A DNA stretch of 64,000 bases from Siphonodentalium dalli (GCA_032622095.1 CP136061.1:238436609-238500608), one strand, 5' to 3'. Numbered from the stretch's first letter, positions 1-12,709 are shown. Notes: a model not told the origin generated them from the sequence alone. Numbers and translations: made by a program.

Positions 1-875
1 ATGTGTGTTTAATGTTCACTAGCCAATCAAAAGCGATGAATTCATGACACCACTTGGTCACTGATAACTGGATGTTTGACTGACAGCACTCATATCAATT
101 TCAACTTTGGTGTGCATCTTTTCGACGGCAATAATCTCAAAGTTTTTCACTTCTTGTATACCTATACTGTCTGATTATGGTGATTCTCTTGTGAAATGGC
201 AGATTAAATTATAAGAAGTCACTCTTGTTTTGATTAAGGTTATGAGTTATAACCGAAAAGTTTATCTTCAAACTTGTCGGTTATAACTACAGAGTTATTT
301 CTTAACTAATCTATAACTTATGAATCCAATCTGTAAGAAGTGCATAGAACAACATAATTGCCATACAAGGCTGTGTGCTAGTGTCGTTCCAGGAATCAAT
401 GGCATTCCAATAACACACATGTAAGCCAGATTTTAGATCTTTGTTTGATTTGCATAAATGGGAGTGTGATTATAAGTCCTGAGTATTTTTGTAAACATTG
501 TCTGGTAAGTCGGTCAGTTCAAACGACAGAAAACACAGTGTACATGTAGCGAAAAATACTGTGCTATTCAACGAAATGAAACAGGCATCACACGGTACAT
601 TTGTCCATATTTACGTCAACATTGGTTCTCTCATGCATGTATGCATGCTCTTTATATCTTCACTCAACAATTGCTTAGGCACAGAAAATGCATTGAGGTG
701 TGCAGACAAACGCATAATCTGCACTACATCGACGATCGCCAGGCAATTTTAGGTGCTTCTTCGAAGTTCTATGTATTAGAACTCGATTGGCACAGTAACA
801 TTGATTCGATTCGAGATTCGATTTCGAATCATTTGCCAGATTAGATTCGAAATGAAAACACCCGATTCGCAGGGC
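1..875. other. Non-coding stretch, no gene seen
   Basis: The reading frames here are short and overlap without coding character. The only local structure is a run of near-palindromic ATTCGA/TCGAAT words at about 788-855. A related GAATCGAATC cluster occurs at about 30,925-30,980, so this is probably an unclassified repeat remnant. Confidence 0.5.
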
Positions 876-1717
876 CCTAGTTAAAATGGGGTCACCAGGT
901 CAAATAGGGTCCAAGCGAAGGACTGTTTCCCTCCATAATAATTTTTAATATATGCTTCCTTCACAAGAACCATCAGGTCTATATTACTGACATTTAGTAT
1001 GAAGGGATCTTTGGTGACTGGGTTTCAAATTTATTCAGATGGGGTCTCCAGGTCAAATAGGGCAGAACCAGGGACATAACTATTTGTCTCGAAGACAATT
1101 TTTAATCTCAAGAGAGGTTGGACTATTTAGCTTACATATGGTATGGATGCTCTTTTGGTGACTGAGATTCAGATTTGTTAAAATGAGGCCAACCTGTCAA
1201 GAAATGGCGAGGCTACGGGGACTTAATTACCACTTTTCTGTCTAACAAAATCATTGAAATATCAAAGTCATTAAAACATCTACCTTGGAACCACCTGACT
1301 GATTAATCTGACATACAGTGTTTAGGGTCCATAGATAATTGGGCTTCAAATATGTCTAAAAGGTTTTTTTAAAAGATGCTTGTGAGATTGGAAATTTCCA
1401 ACAATTGAGAAAGTTTGAGGTGTTAATTGTGAAATTCCAACCTAAGGGAGGTGCTCAAAAGGATTTACGAACTTGGGAATCCGGTCGGGAGGGGACTTGT
1501 TATGAGCTGGAGTGGGGGTGGTGATCTGTAGTGTACAGTTGGTAATTTGAAGGTGGATATTCACCGATCTACTTACATGAAGCCTCTCTAGCCACATGTC
1601 CTGTTCAGAACTAATTTTAAAGTGATTATGACAAGTTCTGACTTGTGGTCTCCAGAGTCCCAGTCTTTTCAATCTTTGCAGTCAGGTGAACGACCCCCAC
1701 AGTCATTGACCGTCTTG
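876..1717 (+). mobile_element. Helentron-like element family C, 5'-truncated copy
   Basis: Repeated words such as ATGGGGTCACCAGGTCAAAT (about 885-1200) match the 2,755 and 4,104 copies of the same family. The 3' end is preserved: a subterminal GGTGAACGACC (compare GGTGAGCGACC at 4,694) followed by the hairpin ACAGTCATTGACCGT at 1,699-1,713 and then CTTG. The 5' terminus TAGCTCACC is absent. It has no coding capacity. Confidence 0.6.
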
Positions 1718-2329
1718 TATGTCAACTACGATTTCTGACAGAAAAATTGTTTTATCTCCAATGAAAATTAGATTGTACTAAAAACAAATAGCTGATGGGT
1801 TATGGCAAGATTTTCAATATAAACTATGTTTACGTAATGGTGTCGGTGCCAAAAAACGGATTTCATATCCTAAATATTAGCATTTATAATTGTATAATGC
1901 TATGGCTTCAGTTGTTTTCAAATTATATATTTAACTTAGCCTCGGCAAAATGTCCAATTCACAACTTGCCATTGCCCTTGAAGCGAAGCAGATATTAATG
2001 CATCATTAGTAGGGATTATATATGGCAACGCACAGGGTTTAATTATATTTCAGAACATTTCCATTAACTGTTTTAATTCTTGTTGACAGTTCTTGATTTT
2101 CTTCCCTCAGCACGTTTTAATAAACCCTGCATACCCTTCAGCACATTTTCAAATCATGTAAACCCTTCAGCAGTTTTTAGGTTGGGAGTGACTCCTTCAG
2201 CATTATAAGCGAGATCACATTGCAAAGATTTTGTTATTTTTGTTTAACTGTTGCTAGGAATAGATAGATTATCTGAATGACTTCTTATTATATATATTCA
2301 TGTAATTTGATAGAGGATCAATCAAAACA
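1718..2329. other. Non-coding stretch with CCCTTCAGCA words
   Basis: No gene is visible. At about 2,105-2,205 the word CCTTCAGCA or a close variant recurs four to five times at irregular spacing of 25-40 bp, a degenerate short tandem repeat. Confidence 0.45.
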
Positions 2330-2676
2330 AATTTTAAAGGTACATGTACACAATTTGACTCGATGGTCCCTGTATCATCAGATTCCAACAATAACAACGA
2401 ATAATGCTAACCGGTGTCAACTCTGGTCTAAAATTATCCAGACATTATATATCAACAATTTGCAATGCAATTTGGTTTCGACAGTATATCGGTCAGCTCG
2501 TTGAATATTTGTTAGGCCGCCAAATAGGTGGTGAAAAATAACAGATTTCAAAAATCGATATCTGATAACTCTGAGCTTTGATGGGTGGGTTCTTCGACTC
2601 AAATCAAATATTTTTTACCCCCCAAAAAAATTGTAATTTAGGAGCGTTAATTCGGATTATGTACATGTATCTTTAA
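2330..2676. mobile_element. Diverged TA-flanked palindromic MITE (55,212 family)
   Basis: The right half carries the conserved words of this family: ATCGATATCTGATAACTC, GAGCTTTGATGGGTGGGTTC and TATTTTTTACCCCC. It ends GTACATGTATCTTTAA, a degraded form of GAGTACCTTTAA. The left half is strongly diverged or replaced. It resembles the copy at 7,750-8,121. Confidence 0.55.
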
Positions 2677-2754
2677 ACAGCTACTGGACATAACGTGCCA
2701 AAAATAAGATTTTAATCGAATTTATAAATCGGTATCCTAATAAAGAGATACTTT

Positions 2755-3075
2755 ATTAGCTCACCTGAGACGAAGTCTCCGGTGGACCTACAGTCATCAC
2801 TCCTCGTCCGTCCGTCAAGAATCATCTTCTCCTCCAGAACCGTAAGACGGAATGGGTTCATATTTGGTGTGGATGTTCCCTATGTGAATCACATTCAGAT
2901 TTGTTCAAATTAGGTCACCCAGTCAACTAGTTGCGAAGATAGGACCATAACTCTTTCCCACCATAGTAATTCTTACAAAACTTCTCAAATTTCATTGGGC
3001 CGAATTGGTTCAGATTTGTTCAAATGAGGTCACTGGGTCGAATGTGGGCAGAGCCAGTGACATAACTCAAAACCC
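2755..3075 (+). mobile_element. Helentron-like family C, 5' portion
   Basis: It starts with TAGCTCACCTGAGACGAAGT, containing the 5' hairpin GAGACGAAGTCTC, followed by CGTCCGTCCGTC and the family minisatellite units (TTCAGATTTGTTCAAAT). No 3' hairpin follows before unrelated sequence, so this copy is 3'-truncated. Confidence 0.6.
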
Positions 3076-3247
3076 TGCACCTAACCAACATCGCTTCCAA
3101 CCGATATCATCTCCAACTTCCAATTTTAATACCTGTAGATATATCTCTGCAGACACAGACAGACACAGGTCATTAATCTAGATTAGAATAATATATGTCA
3201 TCTGGCAGCTTGTGTAAACAACACTGCTAGAAAAGTTAAACAAACTG

Positions 3248-3675
3248 CCTGAATTTAGTGTGTCTGACATTTGCAGAATGAGGTCCCCATAGGGTGAATT
3301 TAGTGTTGCTACCCCGTACAGCAGGCCAGCATCACCAAAATACACCCTCCAGGGACCTAATTCTGCTTAGGCATCATATTCTGGGAAGTATCAAATTGAA
3401 ATTTTGTTTTAGTTACTTTTTGACTTTTTCCTTCTGTTCAGTTTCTATGTCCCCCTAATTTGCAGAAGATAAAATGCATAATTGAGGTGCTCAATGGGTG
3501 TGCATTACAAACTTCAACTGTAGAACTTCAATCTGTTCCTAGGTTTCCCATGGCTGTTGAGGCCTAATCAGACTGAGGATGAATCCGGTGATGCTAGCGC
3601 GCCTTGCGGAATAGTGTCATTAAATTCACCTTTTGGGGACCTCATTCTGAAAATGTCAGACCCAATATATTCAGA
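3248..3675. mobile_element. hAT-like MITE (GTGTGTCTGNCATTTGCAG family), degraded
   Basis: The left end reads TTAGTGTGTCTGACATTTGC followed by AGAATGAGGTCCCCA. The right end has the inverted form GGGGACCTCATTCTG and AATGTCAGACCC. The centre contains TGATGCTAGC, as in the intact members at 33,862 and 56,074. The termini are too decayed to read a target duplication. Confidence 0.6.
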
Positions 3676-4103
3676 CTTGGCTGGCATATTATTTTAAGCT
3701 ACATAAATGCATGCTATCAAAATTTATTTGATCTATTTTAAATACAGAGATCTTGAGATTAATTGAAAAATCACCATACACTTGGTCTCTCAGATTAAAT
3801 AAACAATAAATTAGAATTCATTCTGCTAGTGGGCAGCCCAGGATTACTGTAATTGTGTGTGCCAGCTGTGGTATTTGTTTATCAACACATTTGAAATATT
3901 AGCATTGTATCTATGATTCATTCAAGTGACATACTGGGTACAGTTCCATCATGTAATGGGTTACATGTATAAACTTGGTCACCAATTTTATGCTTTTGTG
4001 ATATTTTTAATTTAAATTCTCAGATTCTATCTCCAGGTTTATAATGATAATAATCCACCTTTACTTGCATGGATTTTGTTTCTAAGACTGGTGACATCTT
4101 TTT

Positions 4104-4725
4104 TAGCTCACCTGAGACGAAGTCTCCAGTAGAGCAAAAGTCATCACTCGTCGTCGGTCCATCAACAATTCTTTGAACATCTTCTTCTCCAGATCCATAG
4201 GACCGAATGGGTTCATAATTGGTGTGGATTTTCCCTAGGTGACTGGTATTCAGATTTGTTCAAATGAGGTCACTGGGTCAATTAGTTCCGAAGCCAGGGC
4301 CATAACTCTTTCCCTCCATAGTAATTCTTAAAACGACTTCTTCTCAAGTGGCATCAGGCCGATTGAGTTCATATTTGGTATGAAGGGTCTTTGGTTTACT
4401 GGGGTTCAGATTTGTTAAAAATGGGGTCACTGGGGCAAACATGGGCAGGGTCAATATCGTTAAAAAAAAAATTAGATTTAAGATTTTAGATTTAACTCCT
4501 TTTGCTAAATTTAACAAAATACATAATTTTTAAATGAAAAAAAAACCAGTAAATGTTACTCCTTGCTCAATTTGTTTTTTTATGAATTTTTTTTTTCAAT
4601 TTTAAATTAAAATTTTGAAAAATAAATTATGTTATAACAACATACTGACTATTGTAGTCTTCAGAGTCCCAGTCTTCTCCGTCTTTACAGTCTGGTGAGC
4701 GACCCCACAGTCATTGACTGTCTTG
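4104..4725 (+). mobile_element. Helentron-like element family C, both ends present
   Basis: The 5' end is TAGCTCACCTGAGACGAAGT after a T tract. The 3' end has the subterminal inverted repeat GGTGAGC at 4,694-4,700, the hairpin ACAGTCATTGACTGT at 4,707-4,721, then CTTG and a TT. A 5' terminal repeat matched to a 3' subterminal one just before a short palindrome, with T/T at the insertion point, is the documented architecture of non-autonomous Helentrons. There is no Rep/helicase. Confidence 0.65.
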
Positions 4726-4800
4726 TTAGGATACCGATTTATAAATTCGATTAAAACCTTATTTTTTGGGACTTTATGTCCAGTAACTGTGCTTTAAAAA

Positions 4801-5096
4801 TGAATATGGAGAAAACTATTCTGAAACCTATCTAGCTGTGCCCCATTTAATTGTTCACATGTGGAGGTATGTATACCACCTGTTGGTTTATACACCTGTT
4901 GTATAGTTCTCATTTGTGGTTTATCATCACATCTGTATTATATCGATTTAGTCTCAATAGGAAAGTAATTAGAGGATGTCCAAAACATATTTTGAGTTTA
5001 TCCAATAAAAAAAATACAACAATGTTTTATTGTCAAAGTGCCAATGTTTTTGTTAGCAGTAACATATTTTAAGTCAGACCATAAGGATTGTCTGAG
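4801..5096. other. Non-coding stretch, nothing recognised
   Basis: AT-rich sequence between the inverted-repeat unit and the ATCTCTAAAT cluster. No coding signal or repeat family is recognised. Confidence 0.4.
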
Positions 5097-5460
5097 TATG
5101 AGCAGCCAAATTAACATATCTTCAAATTATTTGAAGACATCTCTAAATCGGCACATATACATAATTAGTTCGTTAATTGAACTTCTCTCTAAATGAATTA
5201 TCTTTTGAAGATATCTCTAAATCGGCACATCCATAATAAATTCATCAAATTGAACTTTTCTCTAAATGAGTTAGAGATATCTCCAAATGATTGGAAGATA
5301 TCTCTAAATAATTTAGGAATAAGTTTATTATTCTCCATATTTCAATTTAGAGATTTTGAAGATAGTTTGGAACTTATTTTGGAAAATATAGGCCATGCCC
5401 TGGTTAGTAAGGATGATCGAGGCCATGCCCTGGTTAGTAAGGATGATCGACATACTTGGC
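5097..5460 (+). repeat. ATCTCTAAAT/ATTTGGAGAT short-repeat cluster, copy 1
   Basis: The word GATATCTCTAAAT and its inverted form recur every 20-40 bp, so each pair can form small hairpins. The segment ends with a perfect 30-bp direct duplication (5,391-5,420 and 5,421-5,450) beginning GGCCATGCCCTGGTTAGTAA. A related inverted copy is at 10,081-10,640. Confidence 0.6.
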
Positions 5461-6271
5461 AGAATTGAAAGTTTTTAGTTAGTGGACAGGTAACAAGCGG
5501 GTAATTTTATTTTCCCTGTTGAAATAAAATAAATCACACTGCCATGATATTCATTATGAAATAACAGTAAGATAAAAAATGACGCACGCCAACCTGATTT
5601 CTATCAGTTCCTGCGGCTGCATGTAATCTCGTTTATGGTGAGAAATTTGCAGGGAGTCTGGGTGGTGAGGAGTACATGTAGTGCGAGTACACACCTATTT
5701 TAGCTCAACTTGACAAATGTGCTATTGCCATGGGTTGTCGTCCATCCATCAACAATTTCTGTTAGCTCAACCTACATCACATCTCTCATTCTATCATCAT
5801 CAAACTTCGTATGGATCTTCGGTGTGACCTCTAGATGGGAGCCATCAATTTTTTTTTTCTGAAATTCCTTTAAAAAACATGGCCACCAGCAGTCATCTTA
5901 GATTTAAAATTTGAATCCATCAGCACAGCCCGCATTTATTGGAGAATTGTTTTGAAAATCTACAGGCATTTTTAGCTCAACTTTACAATGTAAAGTTTGA
6001 GCTATTGCCATGGGTTGGCGTTCGTTGTCTGTTTGTGCTTCTGTCTGTGCATGTGTCAGTCAACAATTTCCTTTGGCATGTCCTACATGCCGCAGCCCTT
6101 ATCTTCACCAATCTTCATACGTAGCTTCATTCAATCATGGTGACCTATAGATGGGAGCTATAAAATATTCTGAATTTCGATGAAACACATGGCCGCCAGC
6201 AGCCATCTTGGATTTCAAATTTCAATCCATTGACACACCCTACAGCCCTTATTTATGGCCGGATCATTTTT

Positions 6272-8226
6272 ATGTGTACCCATACCATGTATGGTACACA
6301 TAATGCTGACGTCCGGATCAACCATCCGTCGTTCGTCCGTCCGTCCGTCTGTCCGTAGACACTTGCTATCCGATTCAATTACTTGAATATTTTTTATCGG
6401 ATCGTGTCAAAATTTTATGTGCATGTTTATGATAACACACTCCTCACCTGTATAGTTTTTGGTATCGATCGGTTGATCGGTTTAGAAATTATTAACACTT
6501 TGCATCCGCACATAGTCATGTTCTATCCGATGCCATAACTTAAGTATTTTTTGACCGATTGTGTTCATATTTGATATGTAGGTTTATGATGACACACCCC
6601 TCACCTGTATAGTTTTTGGTATCGATTGGTTGATCGGTTTAGAAAATAATTAACCCTGCACACAAATGCTATCTGATGCATCTAAGTCAAACAATTTTCT
6701 TCTGATATGCCTCATATTTCTTACCTAGGTTTTTCTTAGCACGTTCTTTATCTGTATGGATTTTGGTATCGTTTAGTTAACCCTTTCTGCTCTTGTTTTT
6801 AAATAGAATTCATCCAAGCTGTGTTTACTTAAATATTTTTCATCTGATCAGCACCAAATTTGGTACATCTGGTCCTCACCCCGAAATACAGATCAGGTTC
6901 GAATTTGAGTTTGATCTGGTATATTTTAACAGAGTTATGGCCCTTTAAAATTAAAGTGACTGATAAGTAAGCCTGCATTGTGAGAAGAGAAGATCTCACA
7001 TAACACAGAGTGTATTATTGGCAATGTTTAACTGGACACTAGATACCATAGAGATAATAAATAACATTAAGACAAAGTCATTCCCACAGAGCAGTCAGTT
7101 ATTAGCTATGGATCAGTACAGTGTATTGACATTGTCAGATAGCAGCTGGTGTTTACAGACTCTGTGTCTTATCTTAGAATAAAATTAAATCACCCATTGA
7201 GTAGTTCCACCATATGGTATCATTGAAAATGATTAACCCTCTCCACACATCATATGGTTTTGATGCTTTCATTTGATTCTTCTCTGATTGTATGTACAGG
7301 TTGATGGTGATCCACTTTTATCTTGCATGGATTTTGGGATTAAAATTAACCCATTCCATAGACACATGATACCCGATTGGCAGATATTAAATTATACCTT
7401 TCACTTTGAGCCAGGTTCATTAAGGATTTCTAAAAACAGAGGAAATGTTTTATTTTGAAATTCCCTCTATTGCATTTGGGGTGCAGGATAATAATAATGT
7501 TGCTTGTATACTTGAGACTGACTTATTGTATGGGCTTCTAAATCCAATTACATTCATTTATAGACTATTTTGATCAGTTTGCTATCTCATTTGATATCTC
7601 AAATATTTGTTATTGATAATATTTATATATCATGTCATTAACAAAATTAACCCACCCATTCCATAGACATACAGTGTGCTATCCAATGTAATGACACTAA
7701 TATTTTCAATCTGACCATTCTCAAATCCCACCTCTAGTTTTGAAATGCGGCTTCAGTTATCAGAATCGATTAATTGCCCAAAAATAATGCTAACCACAGT
7801 CCACTAAAGTATAAAATTGCCCAAAACCTGTTATTTATCAACATTTTGCACAATGAATTTTTGCCGGTTTGTCATATATCTGACACAAAAAAGCCACTTG
7901 ATTTTAGAGTTATCCATCTTGATCTGCTATTTGGTCTTCTCATTGACTTTTACTGGGCCACTAAATATTCCAGGTGGTTCAAAATAATAGATTTAAAAAA
8001 TCAATATCTGCTCACTGAGCTTTGATGAATGGGTTCCTCGATTTGAATAAAATATTTTTTACCCCTGAAGCCATATAAATAGTAACTGAAGGATGCTTAA
8101 TCGGATTGAGTACCTTTAATAGTAAGGTGTGAATTGTTGAAAAGGTTGGTGTCAGGATTTATGAAAATAGCTAATCGCTATCGCCAAGGTATGGGTTAAA
8201 CATCTGCCGATCGTGATCGGCCTCTC
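6272..8226 (+). mobile_element. Helentron-like element family B, copy 1
   Basis: The 5' end ATGTGTACCCATACC opens a hairpin with GGTACACAT. The 3' end has the matching subterminal repeat GGTATGGGTTAAACAT (8,189-8,204) followed by the hairpin GCCGATCGTGATCGGC and CTCTCG, then TT. Family A sequence lies on both sides, so this copy inserted into array 1 between T residues. It contains a palindromic MITE fragment and has no coding capacity. Confidence 0.7.
7750..8121. mobile_element. Diverged TA-flanked palindromic MITE inside family B
   Basis: The right half has TTTTAGAGTTATCCATCTTG, CACTGAGCTTTGATGAATGG, TATTTTTTACCCC and the terminus CGGATTGAGTACCTTTAATA, matching the 55,212 and 63,569 elements. 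The left half has lost palindromic pairing. Confidence 0.6.
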
Positions 8227-10080
8227 GTTTAATTTTTCAGACATGATTGTGATCACCTGTAGATGGGAGCTATCGAATTGGAATGATATTCGATGAAAAA
8301 CATGGCAGTCGACAGCCATCTTGGATTTTACTCTTTGCATGACTAAATCATGTGGCACACCCTTCAGGCCACATCTCTCACCCGATCGTCACCAAGCTTC
8401 ATATGGATCTTTGGGGCGATCTCTAGATGGGAGCCTCCTATTTTGTTAAATTTGTTAAAAAACATGACTGCCAGCAGCCTTCTTGGATTTCAAATTTGAA
8501 TCCATCGGCACACCATACAGCACGCATTTATTAAAGAATTTATTTGTAAATTTACAGGTGGATTTGAAAATTTACAGGCAATGTTTAGAATCTCCTCTAG
8601 ACGGGAGTTATCAAATTTGAACAATTTTCATGAAAAACATGGCCGCTGGCAGCCATCTTGGATATTACTGTTTGCATGACTAAATCCTTGTCACACCCTA
8701 CAGACCATGCACTTTCCTCATCTGACGATCACCAAACTTCATATGGATCTTCGGGGTGACCTCTAGATGGGAGCCTCCTATTTTGACCGAAATTCATTGA
8801 AAAATATGGCCATCTTGGAATTTACTCTTTGTATGACAAAATCCTTCGGTGCACCCTACAGGCCACATCTCTCATCCGAACGTCACCAAACTTCATATGG
8901 ATCTTCAGGGTGACATCTAGATGGGAGCCTCCTATTTTGACCAAATTTGTTGAAAAACATGGCTGCCAACGGCCATCTTGGAATTGACTATTTGGATGAC
9001 TAAATCGTTGGGCGCACCCTACAGACCACATCCCTCATCCGATCATCAGCAAACTTCATATGGATATTCAGGGTGACATCTAGATGGGAGCCTCCTATTT
9101 TGACCGAAATTCATTGAAAAATATGGCTGCTAACGGCCATCTTGGAATTTACTCTTTGCATGACAAAATCCTTGGGCACACCCTACAGGCCACATCTCTC
9201 ATCCGAACGTCACCAAACTTCATATGGATCTTCAGGGTGACGTCTAGATGGGAGCCTCCTATTTTGACCGAAATTTGTTGAAAAACATGGCTGCCAACGG
9301 CCATCTTGGAATTGACTCTTTGGATGACTAAATCGTTGGGCGCACCCTACAGACCACATCCCTCATCCGATCATCAGCAAACTTCATATGGATATTCAGG
9401 GTGACATCTAGTTGGGAGTCTCCTATTTTGACTGAAATTTGTTGAAAAACATTGCCGCCAATGGCCATCTTGGAATTGTCTCTTTGTATGACTAAATCCT
9501 TTGGCGCAACCTACAGGTCATATCCCTCATCCGATCATCACCAAACATCATATGGATTTTAGGGGGTGCCCTCAAGTTTACTTTCCTTCTTCTTTATCAT
9601 TCTGTTCATTGCTCAGCAAAAAATTAACTCCTTTCCATGTTGAGCTACAGTGTCATTTGAACTATTTTTGATGAAAAACATGGCCAACGACAGCCATCTT
9701 GGATTTTACTCTTTGCATGACTAAATCCTTTGGCACACACTGTAGATCAGATCCTTCATCTGATCGTCACTAAGTTTCAGATGGATCTTCGAGATGACCA
9801 CTCGGTGGGTGCCATCAATTTTTTCTGAATTTCATTAAAAAACATGGCCACAAGCAGCCATCTTGGATTTTACTCTTTATGTGACTTAATCCTTTGCCAC
9901 ACGCTACAGACCCCATCCCTCATTCGATCATCACCAAACTTCATATTAATCTTCAGTGTGACCACTAGATTGGAGCTAACAAACTTTTTTGAATTTCAAT
10001 TCGAAAACATGGCTGTCAGTGGCCATCTTGGATTTTACTTTATATATATTTCTTCATGTTGACATAGACACATTCATTAA

Positions 10081-10640
10081 ACCAGGGCGTGGCCTAATGT
10101 TTTTCCAAAAGTGAACTGTCTTCAAATTTCTACCAGGTTTCTGGTGCAGGGAAAATAGTTGCTTGCATTAGTTTCTCCAAATTGCCTATTTGAGGATATG
10201 TCAAGACAAAGTAAACTATTTACAGATATCTCAAAATGAGTACTCATCCATAAAACGGAACCGTATTTAGAGTTATCTCTAAATGATTTGAAGATATCTC
10301 TAAATAAATTGGAGATTATCTCCAAATGAATCAAAGATATATCAAATTAATTTATGGATAAGTCTGTCAAATCAAAGTTATTTCTCCTTGAACTGATTTG
10401 ATTATATCTCCAAATGACTTGAAGATATCTCCAAATATTTGGAGATATCTGAAAATTATTTCATATTCTTGATATTTAAATTTGTATGCCCCACTCAAGT
10501 ATGATTTGAAGAGTTCCCAACATCGACTTAGAGATATCTTCAGTTCAAATGATTTGAAAATATTTTCAAATGATTTGGAGATATCTCCAAATATTTGAAG
10601 ATAGATGTCTAAATATTTGAGTATGTTAATTTGAATGACT
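10081..10640 (-). repeat. ATCTCTAAAT/ATTTGGAGAT short-repeat cluster, copy 2 (inverted)
   Basis: It starts ACCAGGGCGTGGCC, the inverse of GGCCATGCCCTGGT at 5,391. It contains dozens of GATATCTCCAAAT or ATTTGGAGATATC words and ends with GTATGTTAATTTG, the inverse of CAAATTAACATA at 5,107. Both ends match, so the unit is a defined, inverted dispersed repeat rather than random low complexity. Confidence 0.6.
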
Positions 10641-11128
10641 CTTGGTGAAGGGCCAGATATGAAGAACTGTTATCTTTTAGGGTGTGTTACAGAACGTGTC
10701 ATGCAATATTATGGTAGAATGATGGGGGAACTTCTACTATATAACATAGACATTTTTATCTCACTTAGACAGTTCTAGCTCAGAGACATGATGGAATATA
10801 TTTTGCTCATATTTTATGAGAGGGATCATCAATGAAAGAATGTTTGTACATGTTCATCCGGCAATAACTGAAGTCGCACTTCATAAAAAGCGATGAAACA
10901 CGCACGCCTCTGTTAAAATGGGCGCACTTTCAACTCTGCTTTTTTTCCTTTCATTTCTTTTTTTCTTTTAATTTCCTTCGAATATAATATCACATTGGTA
11001 TAATCTGTACAGCCATATGCTTGTGACATTCATGAGTATCTGTGTCAGTAAATAATGACGTTTATGAAATACTCACACAGGCAACTGACACAGGTGGAGA
11101 TTTTGTTTTTTGTTTTCCTCTTTTTTTT
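10641..11128. other. Spacer partly duplicated downstream of array 2
   Basis: No gene is seen. The part at about 10,935-11,075 (pyrimidine-rich, then ATGCTTGTGACATTCATG and CTGTGT..GTAAATAA) resembles 19,245-19,380, directly after array 2. The words TAACTGAAGT and CACTTCATAAAAAG at 10,867-10,892 recur at 41,167-41,200. Confidence 0.5.
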
Positions 11129-12258
11129 TAGCTCAACTTTGTAAAGTTTGAGCTATTGCCATGGCTTTGTCGTGCATGTTTGCGTGATTCGTCAACAATA
11201 CAGGCTACAGGTCGTACCTTTGGTCGGATCATTATGAAATTTGACATAGCTGTTGACATCAACATTTAGACTGGAACGATTCATCTTGGGGTCATTCGGA
11301 AAAAAAACATGGCTGCCAGCAGCCATCTTGGATTTCAAAATTCAATCCATTAGCATGGGCTACAGGTCGTACTGTTTGTCTGATCATCATGAAATTTGTC
11401 ATGGATGTTAATATTGACATGTAGATGGGAACGAGTAATTTTGGGGTCAATCGGCCAAAATACATGGCCGCTGGCAGCCATCTTGGATTTTACTCTTTGC
11501 ATGACTAAATCCTTTGGCACGGGCTACAGGTCTTACCTTTAGTCGGATCATTATAAAATTTGTCATGGATGGTAACAATGATATGTAGATGGGAATGAGT
11601 CATTTTGGGGTCATTTAGCCAAAAAACATGGCCGCTGGTGGCCATCTTGGATTTCAAAATTCATTGGCGCGGGCTACAGGTCGTACTGCTTGTCTGATCA
11701 TCATGAAATTTGTCATGGATGTTAATATTGACATGTAGATGGGAACGAGTAATTTTGGGGTCATTCAGCCAAAAAACATGGCCGCCAGCAGCCATCTTGG
11801 ATTTTACTCTTTGTAAATGTTAATATTGACATGTAGATGGGAACGAGTAATTTTGGGGTCATTCGACCAAAAAACATGGCCGCCGGCAGCCATCTTGGAT
11901 TTTACTCTTTGCACGACTAAATCATTTGGCACGGCCTACAGGTTGTACCTTTGGTCGGATCATCATAAAATTTGTCATGGATGTTAACAATGACATGTAG
12001 ATGGGAAACGAGTCATTTTGGGGTCGTTTGGCCAAAAAACATGGCCGCCAGCCGCCATCTTGGATTTTACTCTTTGTATGACTAAATCTTTAGCACGGGC
12101 TACAGGTCGTACCTTTAGTCTGATCATCATGAAATTTGTCATGGCTGTTGAAATTGGAATGTAGATAGGAACGAGTCATTTTGGTGTCATTCGGCAAAAA
12201 ACATGGCTGCCAGTGGCCATCTTGGATTTCAAAATTCAATCCATTGGCGCGGTCTACA

Positions 12259-12709
12259 GGTTACACTGGTGTAAATGTTTTCCATAGGCCTCAGTGCTAA
12301 CGTTTTAGCGTATAGTGTTGGCAATATAAATGTTGGATCCAAAATTTTCTTTAAATCTGAAAAATTGACATTTTGGGAAACTTTTTACACAAAAAAATCA
12401 TGTCTGTCTAGCAGGGAATTCGCCTTTAAATCTTATGTTTTCGTAACTAGTGTCAGAACCGCATAAAAAAATACAGTCATATTTTAGACCACACCAAAAA
12501 ATTCAAACTTCACTACAAAGGGTTAATTCCTGTGCCAATGGTTATTTTACCTATGGGAAATCATAGGGAAGAGGTGTGACGATTTTTTTATGTGAAAAGC
12601 ACACAAGGCTATTGACCAATCAGGGCCCAGTGTCTATTTTATTCTCTCCTATATATTCCTCCCGCATCCGCCAGATGTCACTCGGAACCTTATTTACACC
12701 AGTGTAACC
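12259..12709 (+). repeat. Unit E, copy 1 (451 bp)
   Basis: It is bounded by the inverted repeats GGTTACACTGGTGTAAAT and ATTTACACCAGTGTAACC. Near the right end CCAAT (12,616) is followed about 30 bp later by TATATA (12,650), which could be a polymerase II promoter. A 63-codon frame recurs in all three copies but resembles no known protein. Copies 1 and 3 share a base at which copy 2 differs. Confidence 0.7.

Larger units (their letters stand above)
2672..4800. repeat. Inverted-repeat-bounded unit, about 2.1 kb
   Basis: About 70 bp at 2,672-2,742 recur in inverted orientation at 4,728-4,800. The shared core contains TTTTAATCGAATTTATAAAT and CGGTATCCTAA. Between the arms lie two family C pieces and one hAT-like MITE. 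It could be a long TIR element that collected later insertions, or a local inverted duplication; no transposase is visible. Confidence 0.55.
5697..10077 (+). mobile_element. Helentron-like family A array 1 with nested insertions
   Basis: It begins with TAGCTCAACTTGACAAA and a second family start at about 5,972 (TAGCTCAACTTTACAATG), then many units of about 160-180 bp containing AACATGGC, GCCATCTTGGAT and TAGATGGGAGC. The array resumes at about 8,227 after a nested family B element. The reading frames inside are by-products of the repeat. A former element end (GTTGAGCTACAGTGTCATTT) lies near 9,640. The usual tail after TTTTACTTTATATATAT is cut off near 10,060. Confidence 0.7.

Noticed and set aside
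12519-12545. AAAGGGTTAA..CCTGTGCCAATG in unit E as a TTAA-family MITE
   Set aside because: Only two short words match; there is no hairpin or terminus. Probably chance.
12259-12709. Unit E as a classical LTR
   Set aside because: There is no TG..CA, no adjacent tRNA primer-binding site and no clear polypurine tract. Kept only as one hypothesis for the composite.
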